A stretch of 7,436 nt of DNA. Source: Deltaproteobacteria bacterium. Lineage in GTDB: Bacteria; Desulfobacterota; Desulfobacteria; Desulfobacterales; B30-G6. The notes under the pieces are model-generated. The model was not told the DNA's origin and ran no database searches. It saw nothing but the letters and a program-made list of their open reading frames with translations. The stretch is from contig JAFDAT010000163.1 of NCBI GenBank assembly GCA_019313725.1, positions 1 to 7,436 on the forward strand. Direction: 5' to 3'. Of the stretch, positions 1 through 6,262 are shown piece after piece; position 1 is the first letter of the stretch; every line of letters begins with the position of its first letter. A program made the position numbers and the translations under genes.

Positions 1-1
1 C

Positions 2-151
2 GCCCAAAAAGCCATACTGGCGGAAGCCAAGGCAAAAAAAGCCCAGGCAGAAAAAATGAAAACCGACGCAAAAGCTGCTAAAGATAGGGAAAAAGCCAAA
101 AAAACGGAAACCAAGCCAAACGATGCTGAAACTGAAAAATCGCAGAAATAG
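2..151 (+). CDS. C-terminal tail of an unidentified Lys/Ala-rich protein (5' end outside window)
   Basis: The frame beginning at base 2 is open from the window edge to a TAG at 149-151, giving the last 49 residues of a protein that starts upstream. The tail is almost entirely Ala, Lys, Glu, Gln, Asp and Thr, with runs such as AEAKAKKAQAEK, so it is probably a charged helix or coiled coil, or a disordered basic tail. It has no cysteines, aromatic residues or recognisable catalytic motif, so no function can be given. An intrinsic terminator about 40 nt past the stop supports this being a real gene end. Such tails occur in many unrelated proteins, for example TolA-like proteins and extensions of nucleic-acid-binding proteins. 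Another frame (frame 1) hits a stop at 79-81. Confidence 0.6.
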   Translation, partial: AQKAILAEAKAKKAQAEKMKTDAKAAKDREKAKKTETKPNDAETEKSQK

Positions 152-190
152 CGGTCTCATGCGTGGGTTACGTGGTCCAAGATTGACATG

Positions 191-222
191 AGGGGATTCC
201 AGACTGGAATCCCTTCCTTTAT
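191..222 (+). terminator. Intrinsic terminator between the upstream gene and the binding-protein gene
   Basis: A perfect 8-bp inverted repeat, GGGATTCC (193-200) and GGAATCCC (206-213), encloses the 5-nt loop AGACT. G192 with T214 (wobble) and A191 with T215 may extend the stem. The T-rich stretch CCTTTATTT follows. It lies 40 nt after the stop of the partial gene and before the ribosome-binding site of the next gene. It therefore most likely ends the upstream transcript, and the binding-protein gene would need its own promoter or readthrough. The T-tract is interrupted, so efficiency may be moderate. Confidence 0.8.
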
Positions 223-255
223 TTCCGGCTGAATATATTTAAGAGGATAGTAAAT

Positions 256-2031
256 ATGAAACCACTTGTGGCAGCCATTCTGGCGATAACCCTATTGATA
301 TATCCGTGCCTGCTCCCGGCAGCAGAACAGTTCCCCAAAGAGGGCTGGAAGGACGCCCCCAATCCACTGGCCGGCACGGATGCTGTCGTTGGCGGACAGA
401 TCACCATCTTTGCCGGACAATATCCGAAAAGCCTCAATTACTACCTGGACAACAACAGTTTTACGGCCGAAATCTTCGGAGCCATGTTCGAAACACTCCT
501 GGCCATGAATCCCCTGACACTCGAATACGAGCCCAACCTCGCCGAAAAATGGACCCTATCCGACGACAAAAAAACCTTTACCTTTACCCTGGACCCGCGG
601 GCGAGATGGAGCGATGGCCGGCCCGTGACCGCAGAAGATGTCAAATGGACATTCGACGCCATTATGGACCCTAAAAATCTGACAGGCGTCCACAAGGTCA
701 GCCTCGAACGTTTTGATTCCCCCACAGTACTCGACAGCCGGACCATCCGCTTCACCGCCAAGGATGTCCACTGGGTTAACCTGTCGGCGGTTGGCGGTTT
801 TCATATTCTGCCGAAACACAGCCTCGGCCGGCGTGATTTCAACAAAATCACTTTCGAGTTCCCCGTCTCGTCCGGCCCGTATTCCATCGGCAATATCGAT
901 GAAGGCTTGTCGCTGACCTTAGAACGACGTAGTGACTGGTGGAGCATCAATACCGAACGAAATAAAAACACAGGGAATTTCGAGCGGTTGAGATTCCGAT
1001 TCTATGCAGAGCGGGAAAACGCTTTTGAAGCGTTTAAAAAAGGGCTTATCGACCTCTACCCTGTCTACACATCCAGGCTCTGGGTCAACGAAACCAAGGG
1101 TAACCGTTTTTCCAAGGCCTGGATCATCAAGCAGAAAGTCTTCAATTCCAAACCCATCGGATTTCAGGGATTTGCCATGAACATGCGCAAACCGCCGTTT
1201 GACGACGTCCGGGTCAGACAAGCCATGGCCCATCTTCTTGATCGCCGGAAAATGAACAGTACCCTCATGTACAGCCAGTATTTCCTGCATAAATCCTATT
1301 TTGAAGATCTTTACGACAAAGTCCATCCCTGTCCCAACCCCCTGATTGAATTTGACAAACAAAAAGCCAGAAAGCTCCTGCAGGAAGCAGGCTGGCACGT
1401 CAATCCCTCAACCGGTTTCCTTGAAAAAGACGGCAAACGATTCTCTTTTCGTTTTCTGATCAGCCAGGCTTCCCTTGAAAAGTTTCCGGCCATATACGCC
1501 GAAGACCTGAAAGATGTCGGCATCGAACTCATTATCGACAAAAAAGACTGGGCGGCATGGGCAAGGGATATGGATGAATTCAACTATGAAATGACCTGGG
1601 CATCCTGGGGTTCGGGCCTGTTTAAAAATCCTGAAGGCATGTGGCAGTCAAAAGAAGCAGACCGGCGAAGCGGAAATAATATCACCGGTTTTAAAAACAG
1701 CCGGGTGGACCGGCTCATCGACGCGCAAAAGGGCCTTTTTGATATTGCCAAGCGCAACGCCCTGTACAGGGAGATCGACCAGATCATCTACCGGGAATTT
1801 CCCTATGTGCTGCTGTGGAATATCAATTACACCCGGCTGCTGCACTGGAATAAGTTCGGGACGCCTGACACGGTGCTCTCAAAATATGGCGATGAAACCA
1901 GCGCCTACTGGTACTGGTGGATCGATGCTGACTCCCGGGCCGATCTCGAAGACGCCATGCAGGAAGGCCTGCCGCTGCCGCCCAAGGAGGCCGCCATTTA
2001 TTTCGACACGGTTTTTAGTGATCAACAATAG
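256..2031 (+). CDS. Periplasmic peptide-binding protein of an ABC importer (family 5, YejA-like)
   Basis: This 591-residue protein belongs to solute-binding protein family 5, which captures peptides or similar ligands in the periplasm and delivers them to an ABC permease. Residues 1-23 form a signal peptide: Lys2, a hydrophobic core, and likely cleavage near Ala22/Ala23. Cys18 does not sit in a good lipobox, so a soluble protein is more likely than a lipoprotein. The family's N-terminal signature spans about 78-135 (FETLL, PNLAEKW, WSDGRPVTAEDVKWTF). The segment 304-330 (QGFAMNMRKPPFDDVRVRQA) resembles E. coli YejA, and the length fits that branch (about 600 aa). The ATG at 256 follows AGAGGA (242-247) by 8 nt. 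No transporter gene adjoins it on its own strand; OppD/F-type ATPases lie on the opposite strand from 4961 rightward. Peptide specificity and partner permease cannot be read from the sequence. Confidence 0.92.
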   Translation: MKPLVAAILAITLLIYPCLLPAAEQFPKEGWKDAPNPLAGTDAVVGGQITIFAGQYPKSLNYYLDNNSFTAEIFGAMFETLLAMNPLTLEYEPNLAEKWTLSDDKKTFTFTLDPRARWSDGRPVTAEDVKWTFDAIMDPKNLTGVHKVSLERFDSPTVLDSRTIRFTAKDVHWVNLSAVGGFHILPKHSLGRRDFNKITFEFPVSSGPYSIGNIDEGLSLTLERRSDWWSINTERNKNTGNFERLRFRFYAERENAFEAFKKGLIDLYPVYTSRLWVNETKGNRFSKAWIIKQKVFNSKPIGFQGFAMNMRKPPFDDVRVRQAMAHLLDRRKMNSTLMYSQYFLHKSYFEDLYDKVHPCPNPLIEFDKQKARKLLQEAGWHVNPSTGFLEKDGKRFSFRFLISQASLEKFPAIYAEDLKDVGIELIIDKKDWAAWARDMDEFNYEMTWASWGSGLFKNPEGMWQSKEADRRSGNNITGFKNSRVDRLIDAQKGLFDIAKRNALYREIDQIIYREFPYVLLWNINYTRLLHWNKFGTPDTVLSKYGDETSAYWYWWIDADSRADLEDAMQEGLPLPPKEAAIYFDTVFSDQQ

Positions 2032-2053
2032 CCGGTAAAACCAGTGTCATCAA

Positions 2054-2635
2054 TTAAAAATCGACATCAACTCTGAAGCTGCCCGTAAGAATGGCGGTGG
2101 GGAGCACCCCGATATCAAAGCCCAGTCTTTTCCAGGAAAAGCCGAACACGGCCATAATAAATGGCGTTATGCTGCCAACATTGGGCAGGTCATCACCATA
2201 CCCGTAAAGCACGCCGAATTTGTAGCCGATATCAAAACGCGTATTTTCCGAAAACTGACGCGAATACACGTCTCTTGAAGGGCCAAAATACCAGGCCCGA
2301 TCATCATGGCTGTTAATGAACGTACCGACGGATAGACCGAAAAGCTGTACCCCGAACAGATTTCCCTGATCGTTGTTGCGCCCGTCCCCGAAATACTCGC
2401 CGGTTCCATCCAGATGGAGGCTCCACATCCCTAAGAGCAACGCATCTCTTGACGTTACCCCCCAGGCTTTCTGCCAGAAAGTCGCGTCAGAGCGATCGGC
2501 CTGATTATCATCCCCATCGACCGTCCCCACGCTCTTCGAACCTGACGAATCCGAAATAACGTTTTCACTGCTGAAAGCATCATGAACGGGAAAGCATGCC
2601 CCAAAAAACAACATCAGAACAATGGCTCTTATCAT
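2054..2635 (-). CDS. Putative outer-membrane beta-barrel protein, family not recognised
   Basis: The 193-residue product begins with a signal-peptide-like segment (MIRAIVLMLFFGAC..., residues 1 to about 22). A Ser/Asp-rich, probably flexible linker (about 23-50) follows, then a Gly- and aromatic-rich region with alternating hydrophobic residues to the end. It finishes FRVDVDF, and a terminal Phe is typical of BAM-assembled outer-membrane barrels. An 8-strand barrel is plausible for about 140 residues. The chosen ATG overlaps the stop of the upstream nuclease gene as ATGA, a common translational-coupling arrangement. A TTG at 2647 would add only four residues. The Trp/His/Gly pattern at 71-110 (WSLH near 71-74, NS at 108-109) loosely recalls PagP, the lipid A palmitoyltransferase, but that is a visual impression. 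FGAC at 11-14 could be a poor lipobox, though it would leave a very short signal peptide. Function unknown. Confidence 0.7.
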   Translation of the reverse strand: MIRAIVLMLFFGACFPVHDAFSSENVISDSSGSKSVGTVDGDDNQADRSDATFWQKAWGVTSRDALLLGMWSLHLDGTGEYFGDGRNNDQGNLFGVQLFGLSVGTFINSHDDRAWYFGPSRDVYSRQFSENTRFDIGYKFGVLYGYGDDLPNVGSITPFIMAVFGFSWKRLGFDIGVLPTAILTGSFRVDVDF

Positions 2636-3411
2636 GACACCGGCCAATGAATATCCACATCCAGCAAGACCGGACAGTGATCCGAACCCATGATGTCATT
2701 TAACATGTCCACCTTATCTATAGCGCCCGCCAGGCCTTGCGACACGATAAAGTAATCGATCCGCCAGCCGATATTTCTTTTTCTGGCAGCGGCCCGGTAA
2801 CTCCACCAGCTGTACTTGACCCGGTCCGGATACAGGTAGCGCCAGGCGTCGACAAAATCGGCGGCAAGCATGTTGTCCATACCGTCGATTTCCAACTGCA
2901 TATAGCCGGCAGTTTTGTTGTAGTTCGGCTTGGGCCTGGCCAGATCCATGGCCTGGTGGGCAACATTGAAGTCACCACAGGCGATGACAGGTTTCTTCGT
3001 TTCAAGTTTTTTCAGGTAGGCCAGAAAATCGGCATCCCACCCTTGCCGGTATTCGAGACGCTTTAATTCACTTCCGGAATTCGGGGTGTAGACTGTGACC
3101 AGATAAAAATCCTTGAAATCCAGTGCAATCACGCGGCCTTCCTGGTCATGCGACGCGATGCCCATGTCCAGCCGGACAGCCGCAGGCTCCCTCCGGGTAA
3201 GAATAGCCGTGCCGGCGTACCCTTTTTTTACGGCCGAATTCGCATAAGCCCGATAGCCGTCGATACCGGCCAGGGCCTCCCTGACCTGGTCGTCCTGTGC
3301 CTTGGTCTCCTGTATGCAGAGTATATCGGTTTGCATGGCGGAAAGTGACGACTCAAAATCTTTTTTCATGGCGGCGCGGATGCCGTTCACGTTCCACGAA
3401 ACGATACGCAT
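2632..3411 (-). CDS. xth: Exodeoxyribonuclease III / AP endonuclease (ExoA-XthA family)
   Basis: This 259-residue enzyme of the exonuclease III / APE1 family cleaves the phosphodiester 5' of abasic sites and trims 3' blocked ends in base excision repair. The full metal and catalytic set is present: Asn7 in SWNVNG, Glu35 in IQETK, Tyr108 in VYTP, Asp147 and Asn149 in GDFN, Asp219 in GWRIDYF, and Asp244-His245 in GSDHCP. The NIGWRIDYF block is closer to the Bacillus ExoA/human APE1 type than to classical E. coli XthA. I chose the ATG at 3411 because MRIVSWNVNGIRA is the normal family N-terminus and GAGGG lies 8 nt upstream. An in-frame ATG at 3426 would place that ribosome-binding site inside the coding region. 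The gene lies 81 nt after purB on the same strand with no convincing terminator between them, and its TGA overlaps the ATG of the downstream barrel gene. Confidence 0.95.
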   Translation of the reverse strand: MRIVSWNVNGIRAAMKKDFESSLSAMQTDILCIQETKAQDDQVREALAGIDGYRAYANSAVKKGYAGTAILTRREPAAVRLDMGIASHDQEGRVIALDFKDFYLVTVYTPNSGSELKRLEYRQGWDADFLAYLKKLETKKPVIACGDFNVAHQAMDLARPKPNYNKTAGYMQLEIDGMDNMLAADFVDAWRYLYPDRVKYSWWSYRAAARKRNIGWRIDYFIVSQGLAGAIDKVDMLNDIMGSDHCPVLLDVDIHWPVS

Positions 3412-3492
3412 TAATCCTTCCCTCATCTAATCTTCACTCTCCATTCAAAACTGTTTAGAACCTTCTCACAAATTTTCATTTCAGAATGGGAT

Positions 3493-4851
3493 TTAATAAT
3501 TATACTTCCCTGTATAGGTTTTCGGCGTAAGCGCCTTCAACTGTGACTTGACTTCCGGCGCAAGGTCCAGCCCGTCGACAAAAACGGCAATCGTATCCTG
3601 ATTGATCACCGCATGCGTGCGGGTCAGGGCTTTAAGCGCTTCGTACGGTTTGGGATAACCCTCACGGCGAAGAATGGTCTGGATGCCTTCTGCAACCACC
3701 GCCCACTGCTGATCCAGGTCCTTCTCGATTGCGGTTTCGTTCAGGACGAGCTTGCCGGTTCCCTTGAGAATACTCTTCAAACTGATCAGAACATGGCTCA
3801 TGGGAACTCCGATATTGCGCATAACCGTCGAATCGGTGAGATCCCGCTGCAGGCGGGATACGGGAAGTTTTGCAGAAAGGTGCTCAAACACGGCGTTGGC
3901 CATGCCGAAATTGCCTTCGGCGTTCTCGAAATCAATGGGGTTGACCTTGTTGGGCATGGTGGACGACCCTACCTCGCCTGCGGTGATTTTCTGTTTGAAA
4001 TAATCAAAGGATACATAGGTCCAGATATCCCGGCAGAAATCGATTAAAATGGTATTGATGCGTTTCAGATTGTCGAAAAACGCCCCAAGGTGGTCATAGT
4101 GATCGATCTGGGTCGTGACGGCGGATCGCTTCAGGCCCAGTGTCTGACCGACAAATCGATCGGCAAACACAATCCAGTCAATCTCCGGATAAGCGGCATA
4201 GTGAGCGTTGAAGTTGCCGGTAGCACCGCCAAACTTGGCTGAAAAAGGGATCTGCTCCAGCAGGGTAAGCTGCTCGGAAATACGATCTACAAAAACAAAA
4301 ATCTCTTTTCCAAGACTGGTGGGAGATGCCGGCTGGCCATGCGTCCGGGCCAGCATCACGACCCCTTTCCATTCCGCGGCCATGGCTTTCATCTGCGCCA
4401 GAACCTGCTCCAGGGCCGGCTGCAGAATTTCCTGCCAGGCATTTTTCAGGCACAGGGGCACGGCGGTATTGGTGGCATCCTGCGACGTCAGGCCAAAATG
4501 AATAAACTCGCTGAAGGTCTCGATACCCAGTTTTTCAAAGGCTTCCTTCAAAAAATATTCAACCGATTTGACATCGTGGTTGGTCACTTTTTCGATATCC
4601 TTGACGTGCTGAGCATCTTCACCGGAAAATTCAGCCGCTATCGCCCGCAAAGGCCCATATTGGTCTTTGGGAAAACCGGCCAACTGGGGCAGCGGGATCT
4701 CGCACAAGGCGATGAAATACTCAATCTCCACCAGGGCGCGGTAGCGGATAAGCGCCTGTTCGGAAAAATATTCGGCCAAAGGCTCCGTTGTCCGGCGATA
4801 ACGGCCGTCTATGGGAGAAATGGCTGTCAGGGGTGATAAATTTATCGTCAT
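3493..4851 (-). CDS. purB: Adenylosuccinate lyase
   Basis: PurB catalyses two fumarate-releasing steps of purine synthesis: SAICAR to AICAR, and adenylosuccinate to AMP. The 452-residue protein is the long E. coli-like form (about 456 aa), a homotetramer of the aspartase/fumarase superfamily. The N-terminus (LTAISPIDGRYR) carries the family's DGRY motif. TSQDATNT lies near 122-129, the general-acid His is His171 in ARTHGQP, and the flexible signature loop is GSSTMPNKVNP (295-305) with catalytic Ser296/297. PIDFENAEGN and LPVSRLQRDLTDS follow, as in E. coli. One difference is Asn301 where E. coli has His in MPHKVNP; this position varies across the superfamily, so activity is expected. ATG 4851 is preceded by GAGG with 7-nt spacing. 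A promoter-like sequence lies about 35-65 nt upstream in the gap after the OppF-type gene, so purB is probably transcribed independently, perhaps together with the nuclease and barrel genes. Confidence 0.97.
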   Translation of the reverse strand: MTINLSPLTAISPIDGRYRRTTEPLAEYFSEQALIRYRALVEIEYFIALCEIPLPQLAGFPKDQYGPLRAIAAEFSGEDAQHVKDIEKVTNHDVKSVEYFLKEAFEKLGIETFSEFIHFGLTSQDATNTAVPLCLKNAWQEILQPALEQVLAQMKAMAAEWKGVVMLARTHGQPASPTSLGKEIFVFVDRISEQLTLLEQIPFSAKFGGATGNFNAHYAAYPEIDWIVFADRFVGQTLGLKRSAVTTQIDHYDHLGAFFDNLKRINTILIDFCRDIWTYVSFDYFKQKITAGEVGSSTMPNKVNPIDFENAEGNFGMANAVFEHLSAKLPVSRLQRDLTDSTVMRNIGVPMSHVLISLKSILKGTGKLVLNETAIEKDLDQQWAVVAEGIQTILRREGYPKPYEALKALTRTHAVINQDTIAVFVDGLDLAPEVKSQLKALTPKTYTGKYNY

Positions 4852-4886
4852 GGTTTTACCTCATTTCGGGATTCAAGAGACCTCTC

Positions 4887-4915
4887 TCTATAGGTGAACC
4901 CATTCAAAATGTCAA
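4887..4915 (-). promoter_or_regulatory. Sigma-70-like promoter for purB
   Basis: Read on the minus strand, a perfect -35 TTGACA (4915-4910) is followed by a 17-bp spacer and TATAGA (4892-4887), which matches four of six consensus -10 positions including the first T and A. It lies in the 109-nt gap between the OppF-type gene and purB, upstream of the purB ribosome-binding site GAGG (4862-4859). A short AGAGA/TCTCT dyad sits just downstream of the -10, near the expected transcription start, and could be an operator or chance. Positions may be off by 1-2 nt because the row at 4861 is hard to index exactly. No purine riboswitch fold is evident in the short leader. Confidence 0.6.
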
Positions 4916-4960
4916 TCCACTCGTTTCATCGAATCCGCGGGTCCTTGAACCCTAACAAGG

Positions 4961-5935
4961 TTAATATAAATGACAGCACACCCACTGTTCCCCATCGTCT
5001 TTTTCCACAGGGTACCGTTCCCTGCACACAGCCATCACCTCGGGGCAGCGGGGGTGGAAGGGACATCCCGGCGGGGGGTTGGCCGGGGAGGGCATGCTTC
5101 CCGGCAATATAATTTTTCCTTTGCGCCGGGCCCCGGGAACGGGTATGGCCGCGATAAGCGCCTGGGTATACGGATGCCTGGGGTTGCGGATGACTGCCGC
5201 AGTCTGCCCATGCTCGACAATTCTTCCCAGATACATGACGGCAACACGGTGGGATATGTGACTAACCACGCTTAAATCGTGGGATATGAAAAGATAGGCA
5301 AGGCTGTACTTTTCCCTCAGGTCAAGCATGAGGTTGATAATCTGGGCCTGAACCGACACATCCAGAGCACTTACGGGTTCGTCGCACACGATAAAGTCAG
5401 GTTTCATGGAGATGGCTCGGGCGATATTGATCCGCTGGCGTTGCCCCCCGGAAAATTCATGGGGGTATCGATGTATCATGCTCTCACTGAGCCCGACCTC
5501 CTTCATCAGCTGTATGGCAGCTGATTCCCGGCTTCCTGTAAGCATGCCGAACTGGGCCATGCCCTCGGTGATGATATCGAGTGTGTTCATGCGCGGGTTC
5601 AAGGAGGAGAGCGGGTCCTGAAAAATAATTTGAATCTTTTTCCTCAACGCACGCAACGCCTCCTTCGACAGAACCGACAGGGACCGGCCCGCCACCAGAA
5701 CGGTCCCATCATGAATTTTTTCGAGTCCAACGAGGGTTCTTCCCAGCGTTGTTTTGCCGCAGCCGGATTCACCCACCAGCCCCAGGGTTTCACCGCTTCC
5801 GATGGTGAAGGAAACCCCGTCCACGGCCCTCACATGGCCGACAGTCCGTGCCAGCACCCCGCGCCTGATAGGGAACCAGATTTTCAGGTTGTCTACTTCC
5901 AATATGTTGGGTGTGTCAGACATTATATTTTTCAT
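4961..5935 (-). CDS. Peptide ABC importer ATPase, OppF/DppF type
   Basis: This 324-residue cytoplasmic ATPase is one of the two nucleotide-binding subunits of an Opp/Dpp-type importer. It has Walker A GESGCGKT (55-62), Q-loop Gln106 in FQDPLSSLNPR, signature FSGGQRQR (161-168), Walker B with Asp185-Glu186, D-loop SALD and H-loop His219. IWFPIRRG near 19-26 and FQDPLSSLNPR favour OppF/DppF over OppD. The C-terminal oligo_HPY region holds Cys291, Cys297, Cys304 and Cys320/321, a spacing (CX5CX6CX15C) associated with a [4Fe-4S] cluster in some homologues. I chose the ATG at 5935, preceded by AGGTGG at 12 nt. ATG 5923 is an alternative with a weaker site. The frame stays open to a TTG at 6007, but that extension runs into repeat sequence and is unlike the family. 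The OppD-type gene lies 381 nt upstream on the same strand, an unusually wide gap for this pair. Confidence 0.93.
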   Translation of the reverse strand: MKNIMSDTPNILEVDNLKIWFPIRRGVLARTVGHVRAVDGVSFTIGSGETLGLVGESGCGKTTLGRTLVGLEKIHDGTVLVAGRSLSVLSKEALRALRKKIQIIFQDPLSSLNPRMNTLDIITEGMAQFGMLTGSRESAAIQLMKEVGLSESMIHRYPHEFSGGQRQRINIARAISMKPDFIVCDEPVSALDVSVQAQIINLMLDLREKYSLAYLFISHDLSVVSHISHRVAVMYLGRIVEHGQTAAVIRNPRHPYTQALIAAIPVPGARRKGKIILPGSMPSPANPPPGCPFHPRCPEVMAVCRERYPVEKDDGEQWVCCHLY

Positions 5936-5984
5936 TTCAACGCAATGCCACCTAAGTAAACCCAACCCGGATGAACCGGAATTG

Positions 5985-6021
5985 AATATCCAATAATCAA
6001 TATCCAACGCCCAATGATCAA
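5985..6021. repeat. Interleaved short direct repeats (TTGGATATT / TTGATNATTGG on the minus strand)
   Basis: AATATCCAA occurs at 5985-5993 and again at 5999-6007, exactly 14 bp apart. CCAATAATCAA (5990-6000) recurs as CCAATGATCAA (6011-6021), 21 bp away with one change. The array lies just upstream of the OppF-type start and accounts for the spurious open frame back to TTG 6007. It looks like a decayed tandem repeat or fragment of a small repeated element. Its genomic copy number cannot be judged from this window. Confidence 0.65.
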
Positions 6022-6028
6022 GTTCCGG

Positions 6029-6083
6029 CAGGGCTGAAGCCCTGGACTACAAGGCATACAGCCGACAGCTTTGTAGCACAGGG
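6029..6083. repeat. Two overlapping, mutually exclusive hairpins (REP/MITE-like)
   Basis: CAGGGCT (6029-6035) and AGCCCTG (6038-6044) form a tight 7-bp palindrome with a 2-nt centre. The right arm CCCTG (6040-6044) followed by CTACAA (6047-6052) can instead pair with TTGTAG (6071-6076) and CAGGG (6079-6083), giving 11 pairs across a 2-nt mismatch with an 18-nt loop. The two folds share 6040-6044, so only one can form at a time. GGGCTGAAGCCC-type palindromes next to CTAC resemble REP or MITE elements known from many bacteria, which supports a small mobile repeat. No transposase is in the window. Confidence 0.55.
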
Positions 6084-6116
6084 ATTTATCCAAAGCTAAA
6101 CCGTGCGCTTAATACC

Positions 6117-6145
6117 GAAATCATGCGCAAACATGACGTGATTTC
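6117..6145. repeat. Inverted repeat GAAATCA ... TGATTTC
   Basis: GAAATCA at 6117-6123 is exactly complementary to TGATTTC at 6139-6145, leaving a 15-nt centre that itself contains a CATG copy. It lies between the REP-like hairpins and another inverted repeat. It could be a terminal repeat of a tiny element, a protein-binding site or chance. Nothing in the sequence decides between these. Confidence 0.4.
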
Positions 6146-6161
6146 AATAAAATTAGGTACT

Positions 6162-6181
6162 GATAGGCGACATAGCCTATC
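6162..6181. repeat. Perfect 7-bp inverted repeat GATAGGC/GCCTATC
   Basis: GATAGGC (6162-6168) and GCCTATC (6175-6181) enclose a 6-nt loop (GACATA). On the minus-strand transcript the stem is followed by AGTACCTAATTTTATT. The T-rich stretch starts 8 nt after the stem, too far for a classical intrinsic terminator, but the structure could act as a weak attenuator or RNA-stabilising hairpin between the two ATPase genes. Confidence 0.5.
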
Positions 6182-6226
6182 GAGAAATATAAGACATCAA
6201 GCTTATTGTGCTCAAGTGTCCTATTG

Positions 6227-6262
6227 TTTCGATTTCGATAGCGATCCCGATACCGATTTCGA
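6227..6262. repeat. Degenerate hexamer array, six units of TNNCGA
   Basis: Six consecutive in-register units read TTTCGA, TTTCGA, TAGCGA, TCCCGA, TACCGA, TTTCGA. The outer T and the CGA are fixed in every unit while the two inner bases vary. A 7-bp inverted repeat (AGCGATC at 6240-6246 with GATCGCT at 6261-6267) overlaps it. In translation it gives low-complexity dipeptides (DRNRYRDRYRNR on the minus strand, FDFDSDPDTDFD on the plus strand), which explains two spurious open frames here. It is a microsatellite-like array rather than coding sequence. Confidence 0.75.

Noticed and set aside
183..211. TTGACA at 183-188 as a -35 for the binding-protein gene
   Set aside because: The sequence at the proper spacing (GGAATC or TGGAAT) is a poor -10 and lies inside the terminator stem. 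TATATT at 234-239 has no matching -35.
919..1398. 159-residue minus-strand open frame inside the binding-protein gene
   Set aside because: It is a shadow frame of a strongly supported family 5 binding protein and has no recognisable motif.
2005..2046. Possible bidirectional terminator between the convergent genes (CAC-GGTTTT with AAAACC-A-GTG)
   Set aside because: The loop is 21 nt, the stem is AT-rich with a bulge, and it overlaps the binding-protein stop codon. There is no T-tract of the expected form on either side.
3441..3489. CCATTC/GAATGG inverted repeat between purB and the nuclease gene
   Set aside because: 6-bp arms with a 37-nt AT-rich spacer are easily expected by chance, and no T-tract follows.
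4339..4836. 165-residue plus-strand open frame antisense to purB
   Set aside because: It lies wholly within the well-conserved purB coding region on the other strand and shows no independent protein features.
4943..4960. Hairpin CCTTG/CAAGG just after the OppF-type stop as a terminator
   Set aside because: Only 5 bp with an 8-nt loop, and followed by a GC-rich stretch rather than T residues.
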